A stretch of 5,455 nt of DNA from Frankiaceae bacterium (lineage in GTDB: Bacteria > Actinomycetota > Actinomycetes > Frankiales > Frankiaceae), in NCBI GenBank assembly GCA_030840885.1, contig JAVEDQ010000241.1, positions 1 to 5,455 of the forward strand. The letters are read 5' to 3'. The position numbers and the translations under genes are program-made. Shown in pieces: positions 1-5,455 of this stretch. The notes beneath the pieces were generated by a model. The model was given only the letters and a program-made list of their open reading frames with translations, was not told the origin of the DNA and ran no database searches. Positions within the stretch are counted from its first letter, which is position 1. Each line of letters opens with the position of its first letter.

Positions 1-921
1 ATCGTCGTCGACTCCGAGCACGAGATCGAGCGCCTCGCCGCGATCTGCCGCGACGCCGGGGTGACCCAGCCGGTCTACATCCGTGTCACCCCCGGCGTGG
101 AGGCGCACACCCACGAGTTCGTCTCCACCGGCCAGGAGGACCAGAAGTTCGGCTTCTCGCTGGCGAGCGGGGCCGCGGGCGAGGCCGTGCGCGTCGTGCT
201 GGCCTCGCCCGAGTTGCGTCTGGTCGGGCTGCACGCCCACATCGGTTCGCAGATCTTCGACACCGCCGGCTTTCGCCTCGCCGCCCACCGGATGGTCGGC
301 CTGCTCGCCGCCGTCCGGGACGAGCACGGCGTCGAGCTGCCCGAGCTCGACCTCGGCGGCGGCCTCGGCATCGCCTACACCACCGAGGACGCACCGCTCG
401 ACGTCGGCGAGACCGCCGAGCGGCTCGCCTGGATCGTCGAGAAGGAGTGCGCGCAGGCGGGGCTGACCGCGCCACGGTTGGCGGTCGAGCCGGGGCGCGC
501 GATCGCCGGCCCGGGCACGGTCACCGTCTACACCGTCGGCACCGTCAAGGAGCTGCCGGGGTTGCGCACCTATGTCAGCGTGGACGGCGGCATGAGCGAC
601 AACCCCCGGACCAGCCTCTACGGCGCGCACTACACCGCCCGGCTCGCGTCGCGGGCCAGCACGGCCGATGCCCATGTCGTGACGCTGGTGGGCAAGCACT
701 GCGAGAGCGGCGACGTCGTCGTGCATGACGTGCCGCTGCCCGGCGACCTGGCGCCCGGCGACCTCGTCGCCGTGCCGGCCAGCGGCGCGTACCACCGCTC
801 GATGGCGAGCAACTACAACCACGTGCCGCGCCCCGGTGTGGTGGCCGTGCGCGACGGCGAGGCCCGGATGATCGTGCGGCGCGAGACCGAGGACGACCTG
901 CTCCGCCTGGACGTCCCGTGA
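1..921 (+). CDS. lysA: Diaminopimelate decarboxylase, 5'-truncated by the window edge
   Basis: This is the PLP-dependent fold-type III enzyme that decarboxylates meso-2,6-diaminopimelate to L-lysine, the last step of lysine synthesis in the cytoplasm. The reading frame is open from base 1, so the visible 306 residues are the C-terminal part of a protein usually about 420-450 residues long; the GTG at 61 is internal and not the start. Visible family motifs, numbered from the window edge, are HAHIGSQ (78-84), the glycine-rich GGGLGIAY (119-126) that binds the PLP phosphate, EPGRAIAG (163-170), DGGMSDNPR, the active-site CESGD (234-238) and [12 protein letters not shown] with the PLP-contacting Tyr at 264. 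The N-terminal barrel part with the Schiff-base lysine lies outside the window. The stop TGA (919-921) overlaps the hom GTG start in a GTGA tetranucleotide, implying translational coupling. Identity is secure from motifs and gene order. Confidence 0.97.
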   Translation: MVVDSEHEIERLAAICRDAGVTQPVYIRVTPGVEAHTHEFVSTGQEDQKFGFSLASGAAGEAVRVVLASPELRLVGLHAHIGSQIFDTAGFRLAAHRMVGLLAAVRDEHGVELPELDLGGGLGIAYTTEDAPLDVGETAERLAWIVEKECAQAGLTAPRLAVEPGRAIAGPGTVTVYTVGTVKELPGLRTYVSVDGGMSDNPRTSLYGAHYTARLASRASTADAHVVTLVGKHCESGDVVVHDVPLPGDLAPGDLVAVPASGAYHRSMASNYNHVPRPGVVAVRDGEARMIVRRETEDDLLRLDVP

Positions 922-2258
922 GCCTCCGCGACACCGCCGCCGCCAGCGCCGCGTCGGCCGCGCTCTCCGCGCCGCCGCTGCGCGTCGCGCTGCTGGGCTG
1001 CGGCACCGTCGGCAGCGAGGTCGTCCGGCTGCTCGAGCGGGACGCCGACGATCTCGCGGCGCGCATCGGACGCCGGCTGGAGATCGCCGGCATCGCCGTG
1101 CGCCGGCCGCAACGTCGACGGGGCCTCGCCGTCGACCCGTCCCTGCTGACCGCGGACGCCGCCGGCCTCGTCGCACGTGACGACGTGGACCTGGTGGTCG
1201 AGGTGGTCGGCGGCATCGAGCCCGCGCGCTCCTGGCTGCTCTCGGCGTTGCGGCACGGCAAGAGCGTCGTGAGCGCCAACAAGGCGCTGCTGGCCGCCGA
1301 CGGCCCGGCCCTGCATGCCGCCGCGGCCGAGGGCGGGGCCGACCTGTACTACGAGGCCAGCACCGCCGGGGCCATCCCGATCCTCCGCCCGCTGCGCGAG
1401 AGTCTCGCCGGTGACCACGTCACGCGCGTGATGGGCATCGTCAACGGCACCACCAACTTCATCCTCACGCGCATGGACGAGACCGGCGGCAGCTTCGCCG
1501 AAGCGCTCGAGGAGGCCACCGCGCTCGGGTACGCCGAGGCCGACCCCACCGCCGACGTCGACGGCTTCGACGCCGCCGCCAAGGCCGCGATCCTCGCCTC
1601 GATCGCCTTCCACACCCGGGTGACCGCGGCCGACGTCTACCGCGAGGGCATCGCTGCGGTCACCTCGGCCGACATGGCGAGCGCCCGGGCGATGGGCTGC
1701 ACCGTCAAACTGCTGGCCCTGGCCGAGCGCTCCGACACCGAGCCGGGCGTGAGCGTCCGCGTCCACCCGGTGATGATCCCGAGCACGCACCCGCTGGCCG
1801 GCGTGCGCGAGGCATTCAACGCCGTCTACGTCGAGGCCGAGTCCGCCGGCTCGCTGATGTTCTACGGCCGCGGTGCCGGCGGGGCTCCAACGGCGAGCGC
1901 CGTGCTCGGCGACCTCGTCGCCGTCGCCCGCAACCGGGTCAGCGGCGGGCGGGGCCCGCAGGAGTCGACGTACGCCAACCTTCCGGTGCTACCGATGGGC
2001 CGGACGCAGACCCGGTACCACGTCAGCCTTGACGTCGCCGACAAAGCCGGTGTCCTGTCGTCGGTGGCGGGCGCGTTCGCCCAGCACGACGTCAGCATCT
2101 CCAGCGTCCGCCAGGAGGGGCACGGCGATGACGCGAGCCTGGTGCTGGTGACCCACGTGGCCTCGGACGAGGCCCTGGCGACCACGGTGGAAGATCTTCG
2201 CGGCCTGGACGTCGTCCGGGCCGTGGCCAGCGTCATGCGGGTGGAGGGGGAATCATGA
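918..2258 (+). CDS. hom: Homoserine dehydrogenase with C-terminal ACT domain
   Basis: The enzyme reduces L-aspartate 4-semialdehyde to L-homoserine with NAD(P)H, the branch step towards threonine and methionine. The 446 residues fit the actinobacterial family (about 440). The Rossmann motif GCGTVG is at 27-32, SANKALL with a conserved lysine at 122, and the substrate-binding run VNGTTNFIL at 175-183. The catalytic segment [17 protein letters not shown] has Glu207 before it and Asp218 and Lys222 inside it, matching the acid and lysine known from yeast homoserine dehydrogenase. Residues about 367-440 form an ACT domain ([21 protein letters not shown]), the expected threonine feedback site; this regulatory role is known for the family, not shown here. 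The GTG start overlaps the lysA stop by 4 nt and has only a weak GGA upstream, so reinitiation by ribosomes leaving lysA is likely. The end overlaps thrC by ATGA. This is a monofunctional enzyme; no aspartokinase domain is fused. Confidence 0.97.
   Translation: MSLRDTAAASAASAALSAPPLRVALLGCGTVGSEVVRLLERDADDLAARIGRRLEIAGIAVRRPQRRRGLAVDPSLLTADAAGLVARDDVDLVVEVVGGIEPARSWLLSALRHGKSVVSANKALLAADGPALHAAAAEGGADLYYEASTAGAIPILRPLRESLAGDHVTRVMGIVNGTTNFILTRMDETGGSFAEALEEATALGYAEADPTADVDGFDAAAKAAILASIAFHTRVTAADVYREGIAAVTSADMASARAMGCTVKLLALAERSDTEPGVSVRVHPVMIPSTHPLAGVREAFNAVYVEAESAGSLMFYGRGAGGAPTASAVLGDLVAVARNRVSGGRGPQESTYANLPVLPMGRTQTRYHVSLDVADKAGVLSSVAGAFAQHDVSISSVRQEGHGDDASLVLVTHVASDEALATTVEDLRGLDVVRAVASVMRVEGES
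2243..2250 (+). promoter_or_regulatory. Ribosome binding site of thrC
   Basis: The purine run GGAGGGGG lies inside the last codons of hom, 4 nt before the ATG at 2255. It is the clearest Shine-Dalgarno sequence within the operon and supports 2255 over the in-frame GTG at 2327 as the thrC start. Confidence 0.75.
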
Positions 2259-3430
2259 CCACGATCCCGGCGGGACGATCGGCCGAGGCCGGCACCAGGG
2301 CTGACGCAGGGCAGGGCCCGGGCGACGTGCGCACCACCGCCGCAGCAGCCGACGCGGTCTCCGCCCCTGGTGCCCGTGGCGGCTGGCGAGGCGTCATCGA
2401 GGAGTACCGCGACCGGCTGCCCGTCGGCCCGAACACCCCGGTGGTCTCGCTGTGCGAAGGCGGTACCCCGCTCGTCGCGGCCCGCGAGCTCTCCGAGCGA
2501 ACCGGCTGTGCCGTTCACCTCAAGGTCGAGGGGGCCAACCCCACCGGGTCGTTCAAGGACCGCGGGATGACCATGGCGATCAGCAAGGCCGTCGAGGAGG
2601 GCAGCCAGGCCGTCATCTGCGCGAGCACCGGCAACACCTCGGCCTCGGCGGCGGCCTACGCGGCCCGCGCCGGCCTGACCTGCGCCGTGCTGGTGCCGAC
2701 CGGAAAGATCGCGCTGGGCAAGCTCGCACAGGCCCTGGTGCACGGCGCGAAGCTGCTGGAGGTCGAGGGCAACTTCGACGACTGCCTGACATTGGCGCGC
2801 GACCTCTCGCAGCAGTACCCGGTGACGCTGGTGAACAGCGTGAACCCCGACCGGATCGAGGGCCAAAAGACCGCCGCGTTCGAGGTGGTCGACGCCCTCG
2901 GCCGGGCACCCGACGTGCACTGCCTCCCGGTCGGCAACGCCGGCAACATCACTGCCTACTGGCGCGGGTATTCGGAGTACTTCGAATCCGGGGTCATCGC
3001 CGGCCGGCCGCGGATGTTCGGTTTCCAGGCCGCCGGTGCCGCGCCGATCGTCTCCGGCGAGCCCGTGCCCAAGCCCTCGACCATCGCCACGGCCATCCGC
3101 ATCGGCAACCCTGCGTCGTGGCAGTCGGCGCTGCAGGCGCGCGACGAGTCCGGTGGCACCATCCGCGCGGTCTCGGACCGCCAGATCCTCGCTGCCTACA
3201 AGCTGCTGGCCACCAAGGAGGGCGTCTTCGTCGAGCCGTCGAGCGCGGCCAGCGTCGCCGGCCTGCTGCAGGCGCACTCCGACGGCCTCCTGCACCAGGG
3301 CGAGACGATCGTCTGCACCGTGACCGGTCACGGACTGAAGGATCCGGACTGGGCCATCAGCGGTGCGAAGAAGCCGACGGCCGTGCCGCCCGACGCGCAG
3401 GTCGCGGCGGCGGAACTCGGCCTCGCCTGA
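2255..3430 (+). CDS. thrC: Threonine synthase
   Basis: This PLP enzyme of fold type II converts O-phospho-L-homoserine and water to L-threonine and phosphate. The catalytic core is very close to the mycobacterial enzyme: GGTPL (69-73), [14 protein letters not shown] with the PLP Schiff-base Lys101, [18 protein letters not shown] (123-140), the phosphate-binding loop VGNAGN (226-231), IRIGNPASW (281-289), VEPSSAAS (326-333) and TGHGLKDP (357-364). The length is 391 residues, against about 350-360 for close relatives. The excess lies in an Ala/Gly-rich, probably disordered N-terminus (about residues 1-42) before [14 protein letters not shown], where the family core begins. The ATG overlaps the hom stop (ATGA) and has a strong Shine-Dalgarno sequence, so I keep this start; a GTG at 2327 would give 367 residues. 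It shares its product pathway with hom and thrB on either side. Confidence 0.96.
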   Translation: MTTIPAGRSAEAGTRADAGQGPGDVRTTAAAADAVSAPGARGGWRGVIEEYRDRLPVGPNTPVVSLCEGGTPLVAARELSERTGCAVHLKVEGANPTGSFKDRGMTMAISKAVEEGSQAVICASTGNTSASAAAYAARAGLTCAVLVPTGKIALGKLAQALVHGAKLLEVEGNFDDCLTLARDLSQQYPVTLVNSVNPDRIEGQKTAAFEVVDALGRAPDVHCLPVGNAGNITAYWRGYSEYFESGVIAGRPRMFGFQAAGAAPIVSGEPVPKPSTIATAIRIGNPASWQSALQARDESGGTIRAVSDRQILAAYKLLATKEGVFVEPSSAASVAGLLQAHSDGLLHQGETIVCTVTGHGLKDPDWAISGAKKPTAVPPDAQVAAAELGLA

Positions 3431-3432
3431 GC

Positions 3433-4443
3433 GTGGGGGACCGCAGCTCGGGAATCCAGCCCGGCGAGCCCCACCAGCTCGACCGGGGGCCGGACGGCGC
3501 CGCGGTACGCGTCTCCGTCCCTGCGACGAGCGCGAACCTCGGCCCCGGCTTCGACACACTCGGTCTGGCCGTCGAACTGCGCGACGAGCTCACCCTGCGC
3601 ATCACGACGGGGGGACTCGTCGTGAACCCCTACGTCGGGGACGGCGGGTCGGGCGTGGCGCTCGACGAGACCAACCTCGTCGTCCGGGCGGCCCGGCGCG
3701 CCTTCGACGCGACGGGTGGCCAGCCCGCCGGCCTGCAGCTGTCCTACCGCTCGCACATTCCGCACTCACGCGGGCTCGGTTCGTCGTCGGCGGCGATCTG
3801 CGCCGGCGTCGCAGCCGCGCTCGCCGTCCGCGGGGCGGACCCGGCGGGGGAGCTGGCGCTCGACCTGGCCGCCGAGATCGAGGGTCACCCGGACAACGTC
3901 GCCCCCTGCCTGCTCGGCGGGGCCACGATCGCCTTCTCCGACGGTCGGGCCACCCGCGCCGTCCGGTTGGAACCGGCGGAGCAGCTCGAACCCGTCCTGT
4001 TCGTCCCGACGGTGCGGACGTCCACCAGCGCGGCCCGCGCTGCGCTGCCCGAGATGGTTCCGCACCGCGATGCCGCCTTCGCCGCCGGTAGGGCCGCGCT
4101 GCTCGTCGCCGCGCTGACCAGCCGACCCGAGTTGTTGTTCGCCGCAACTGAGGACCGGCTCCACCAGCCATTCCGGTTGCCGGCCGTTCCGATCTCCGCG
4201 GCGCTGTTCGAGGCGCTGCGCTCCGTCGGTGTGCCGGCGGTGCTCTCCGGATCCGGGCCCACGGTGCTCGCGCTGTGCCGTGACGGCGACGAGGCCGACC
4301 GCGCCGTGCGGATCGCCGGCGACGTCACGCCCGCCGGGGCGGTGACGGTCCTCCGGCCGGGGCTGGCCTCGCAAGGCGTGCTGACGACCGACGTCCTGCC
4401 AGACGACGGTGCTCCCCACGGTGCTCCCGGCGCTGCTGCCTGA
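3433..4443 (+). CDS. thrB: Homoserine kinase (GHMP family)
   Basis: The enzyme phosphorylates L-homoserine with ATP to O-phospho-L-homoserine, the substrate of ThrC. It is a GHMP kinase: motif 1 is ATSANLGPGFDTLGLA (31-46), the ATP-binding motif 2 is PHSRGLGSSSA (110-120), EIEGHPDNVAP (148-158) follows, and motif 3 is LSGSGPT (271-277). From GTG at 3433 it has 336 residues, slightly above the usual 300-320; the first 24 residues are polar and Gly/Pro-rich and precede the first core strand. This frame stays open far upstream across thrC, but that part lacks any recognisable domain and is a high-GC artefact. GTG 3433 is the only ATG, GTG or TTG in frame between the thrC stop and the motif 1 region. 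It starts 2 nt after the thrC stop with no good Shine-Dalgarno sequence, so translation probably depends on coupling to thrC. The C-terminal tail is short and repetitive (GAPHGAPGAAA). Confidence 0.95.
   Translation: MGDRSSGIQPGEPHQLDRGPDGAAVRVSVPATSANLGPGFDTLGLAVELRDELTLRITTGGLVVNPYVGDGGSGVALDETNLVVRAARRAFDATGGQPAGLQLSYRSHIPHSRGLGSSSAAICAGVAAALAVRGADPAGELALDLAAEIEGHPDNVAPCLLGGATIAFSDGRATRAVRLEPAEQLEPVLFVPTVRTSTSAARAALPEMVPHRDAAFAAGRAALLVAALTSRPELLFAATEDRLHQPFRLPAVPISAALFEALRSVGVPAVLSGSGPTVLALCRDGDEADRAVRIAGDVTPAGAVTVLRPGLASQGVLTTDVLPDDGAPHGAPGAAA
4406..4428 (+). repeat. Short tandem repeat at the 3' end of thrB
   Basis: ACGGTGCTCCC occurs at 4406-4416 and again at 4418-4428 (period 12), and ACGGTGC recurs after the stop at 4456-4462. 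In protein it gives the GAP-HGAP tail. It looks like replication slippage and the tail lies beyond the conserved kinase fold. Confidence 0.6.
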
Positions 4444-4478
4444 CGCTGCTGACCGACGGTGCACGCCCTGGGCCCGAT

Positions 4479-4501
4479 CGACACGCACACGGAGCGTGTT
4501 G
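4479..4501 (+). terminator. Candidate hairpin terminator of the lysA-hom-thrC-thrB operon
   Basis: An inverted repeat lies 35 nt after the thrB stop: ACACGC (4481-4486) pairs with GCGTGT (4494-4499), extended by a G-U and a C-G pair to 4479/4501, with a 7-nt loop. An alternative stem, ACACG/CGTGT (4487-4491/4495-4499), uses the same right arm. There is no T-run after it, so it would be a non-canonical or Rho-assisted terminator, or simply an mRNA 3'-end stabilising hairpin. The right arm overlaps the candidate -35 box of the rho promoter. Confidence 0.4.
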
Positions 4502-4526
4502 CGTCCTTCGGGTAGTGGGATAGGCT
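4499..4526 (+). promoter_or_regulatory. Candidate housekeeping promoter for rho
   Basis: TTGCGT (4499-4504) and TAGGCT (4521-4526) are separated by 16 bp. They fit the actinobacterial principal sigma factor consensus (TTGACR and TANNNT, often TAGRRT). Transcription would start near 4533, giving rho an untranslated leader of about 255 nt. It is the best promoter match I found in the gap; no start site can be proven from sequence. Confidence 0.5.
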
Positions 4527-4720
4527 TCGAGCGCACCAGTACCTCCGGAGCGTGCTCTTCCCGCCCTCCTTCCTGCGGTGCGCTCGTTCTCCGTTGTAGG
4601 GAAGCACCCCCGGGGCCAGCTGGTTCGCCGGCCCCGCTGATCTGGGGCCTTCTGCTCCCAGAGGTTGCTGCGCGTCGTTGTCGCGCTGTGCGTCGACCGT
4701 CCGTCCTCCGAGTCGGACTC

Positions 4721-4748
4721 CACCAAAACAGCGGATTTCACCAAACAG
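4721..4748 (+). repeat. Pair of direct repeats in the rho leader
   Basis: CACCAAAACAG (4721-4731) and CACCAAACAG (4739-4748) are near-identical, 18 nt apart start to start, in an A-rich, weakly structured island that contrasts with the surrounding GC-rich DNA. They may be a protein or Rho contact site, or chance. Confidence 0.4.
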
Positions 4749-4755
4749 AGATATC

Positions 4756-4780
4756 GCCGGCCCCGAGCCGGCCCGAAGGG
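4756..4780 (+). promoter_or_regulatory. Hairpin and ribosome binding site before rho
   Basis: GCCGGC (4756-4761) and GCCGGC (4767-4772) can form a 6-bp GC stem with a 5-nt loop. It ends 2 nt before the Shine-Dalgarno-like GAAGGG (4775-4780), which is 9 nt from the TTG at 4790. The hairpin leaves the ribosome site free but could block or pause a ribosome or polymerase arriving from upstream. Confidence 0.5.
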
Positions 4781-4789
4781 ATCGTCACC

Positions 4790-5455
4790 TTGAGCGACAC
4801 CACCGAACTGCTGCCTGAGCCGACCGACGCCACCGGCGCCCGCTCGGCCGGCGGGGACGGCGGGTCAGCCGACTCCGGCTCCACCGACGCAACATCTGCT
4901 GGCACCACCCCCGCCCGCCGCCGTCGTGGCGGCGAGGGGCTCGCCGGCATGCTGCTGCAGGAGCTGCAGGGCCTCGCCTCGTCGCTCGGCATCCCGGGGA
5001 CGGGTCGGATGCGCAAGGGGCAGCTCGTCTCGGCCATCGAAGCGGCGCGGGGCGGGTCTGCGGGCGCCGCTGGCAGCTCGGTTCAGGCTCCGGCCCCGAC
5101 ATCTCACGCCGACCGCAGCGACGCCGCCGCGCAGCAGGAGGTCGCGGCGGCGGTCGCTCCCCAGCCCACCCCCCAGCCCGCGGAGGACAGGGACGCGCCG
5201 GTCCAGCCGGCCCCGCCGGCCCCCGCCCCGAGCGGTGCCGAGGTCTCCGCTGCTGCGGCCGCGCCGCCCGCGGCACCGTCGGACACCAGCTCGGCTGCGG
5301 AGCCGTCCTCCCCGGACCAGCCATCCCCGGACCAGTCCGGCGACGGCGCGCCGCGCCGCCGCCGACGCGGCGCCGCTCGCGGTGCCGGCAGCCCGGACTC
5401 CGCGTCCGTCTCGGCTCCCGCCGTCGAGGGTTCGACAGCGGCCACAGCCGCGGCG
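4790..5455 (+). CDS. rho: Transcription termination factor Rho, N-terminal part, 3'-truncated by the window edge
   Basis: Rho is the hexameric RNA helicase and ATPase that ends transcription of untranslated RNA. Only 222 N-terminal residues are visible; the OB-fold RNA-binding domain and the ATPase core lie beyond the window. The N-terminus SDTTELL resembles the start of Streptomyces Rho proteins as I recall them. Residues about 48-87 are the helical Rho_N segment (GEGLAGMLLQELQGLASSLG, then GRMRKGQLVSAIEAARGG with the typical MRK). After it comes a low-complexity insertion rich in Ala, Pro, Ser, Asp and Gln, as in other actinobacterial Rho proteins, where it separates Rho_N from the OB fold. 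Arginine clusters lie at 43-46 and 189-193. The start is TTG at 4790: no ATG or GTG is in frame nearby, and GAAGGG sits 9 nt upstream. An in-frame GTG at 4688 would add 34 residues but lacks a ribosome site and homologous sequence. Position after thrB is the actinobacterial norm. Confidence 0.93.
   Translation, partial: MSDTTELLPEPTDATGARSAGGDGGSADSGSTDATSAGTTPARRRRGGEGLAGMLLQELQGLASSLGIPGTGRMRKGQLVSAIEAARGGSAGAAGSSVQAPAPTSHADRSDAAAQQEVAAAVAPQPTPQPAEDRDAPVQPAPPAPAPSGAEVSAAAAAPPAAPSDTSSAAEPSSPDQPSPDQSGDGAPRRRRRGAARGAGSPDSASVSAPAVEGSTAATAAA
5309..5335 (+). repeat. In-frame tandem repeat in the Rho insertion
   Basis: TCCCCGGACCAG occurs at 5309-5320 and 5324-5335 (period 15), encoding two SPDQ units. 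It keeps the frame and marks the disordered insertion as a region of repeat expansion. Confidence 0.7.

Larger units (their letters stand above)
4527..4789 (+). promoter_or_regulatory. Predicted structured 5' leader of rho
   Basis: This stretch lies between the candidate promoter and the rho start and contains no convincing gene. Several stems can be drawn: 4529-4536 with 4550-4557 (one mismatch, one G-U); GTGC..TTCCC (4552-4562, 2-nt bulge) with GGGAAGCAC (4599-4607); CGGGGCC (4611-4617) with GGCCCCG (4630-4636); GGCCCC (4630-4635) with GGGGCC (4644-4649); and 4649-4654 with 4659-4664. Neighbouring stems share arms, so they exclude each other as in an attenuator. A pyrimidine-rich tract (4558-4574) and a C-rich, G-poor, A-rich tract (about 4717-4748) could serve as Rho-binding sites. 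Autoregulation of rho through its leader is established in Escherichia coli; applying it here is inference. Confidence 0.4.

Noticed and set aside
61..63. GTG as the start of a complete 286-residue lysA
   Set aside because: The frame continues upstream to base 1 with conserved decarboxylase sequence, so the gene is cut by the window edge.
813..1790. Antisense open frame of 325 codons over lysA and hom
   Set aside because: Same reason: it mirrors the codon pattern of hom, has no domain and no convincing start signal.
2452..3432. Frame of thrB open upstream through most of thrC, suggesting a 663-residue protein
   Set aside because: The upstream part is out-of-frame thrC, rich in Arg/Gly with no domain; thrB begins at 3433 just before its GHMP motif 1.
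1862..3559. Antisense open frame of 565 codons across hom, thrC and thrB
   Set aside because: It overlaps three certain genes, its translation is Arg/Gly/Ala-rich without a recognisable domain, and long antisense frames are expected in DNA of this GC content.
4613..4636. Intrinsic terminator at the CGGGGCC/GGCCCCG stem
   Set aside because: The stem is GC-rich but has a 12-nt loop and no following T-run, so I treat it as part of the alternative-fold leader instead.
4738..5445. Several antisense open frames over the rho N-terminus
   Set aside because: They are Arg/Pro/Ala-rich reverse readings of the low-complexity rho insertion, with no domain or start signal.
1..5455. A new defence, mobile or secretion system
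   Set aside because: All coding capacity is taken up by lysA, hom, thrC, thrB and rho in their usual actinobacterial order; no integrase, transposase, CRISPR repeats, tRNA or terminal inverted repeats are visible.

Overview
The window comes from a high-GC actinobacterium. Third codon positions are almost all G or C, start codons are ATG, GTG and TTG, and the gene order lysA-hom-thrC-thrB-rho matches the conserved chromosomal block known from Mycobacterium (Rv1293 to Rv1297) and relatives. The proteins resemble the mycobacterial ones but are clearly not identical. I cannot name a genus. The thrC N-terminus, thrB N-terminus and rho N-terminus are longer or differently composed than in M. tuberculosis, which suggests another actinobacterial order.

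Layout, all on the + strand: the 3' two-thirds of lysA (1-921, 5' end outside the window); hom (918-2258), overlapping lysA by 4 nt; thrC (2255-3430), overlapping hom by 4 nt; thrB (3433-4443), starting 2 nt after the thrC stop; a 346-nt non-coding gap (4444-4789); and the first 222 codons of rho (4790-5455, 3' end outside the window).

The first four genes form a tightly packed, probably translationally coupled operon of the aspartate family. LysA makes lysine from meso-diaminopimelate. Hom sends aspartate semialdehyde to homoserine, ThrB phosphorylates homoserine, and ThrC converts the phosphate ester to threonine. Hom ends in an ACT domain, the usual site of threonine feedback.

The gap before rho is the only sizeable non-coding stretch and the most interesting part of the window. 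It holds a GC-rich hairpin just after thrB (possible operon terminator), a good match to an actinobacterial housekeeping promoter, and a predicted leader of about 255 nt. That leader has several mutually exclusive stems and C-rich, G-poor tracts, consistent with a self-regulating rho leader; this is inference from sequence only. Rho begins at a TTG codon and shows the actinobacterial arrangement of a short helical Rho_N segment followed by a long disordered, Ala/Pro-rich insertion with arginine clusters.

I see no mobile element, CRISPR array, tRNA, rRNA or defence system. The window is ordinary core metabolism plus an unusually structured rho leader.
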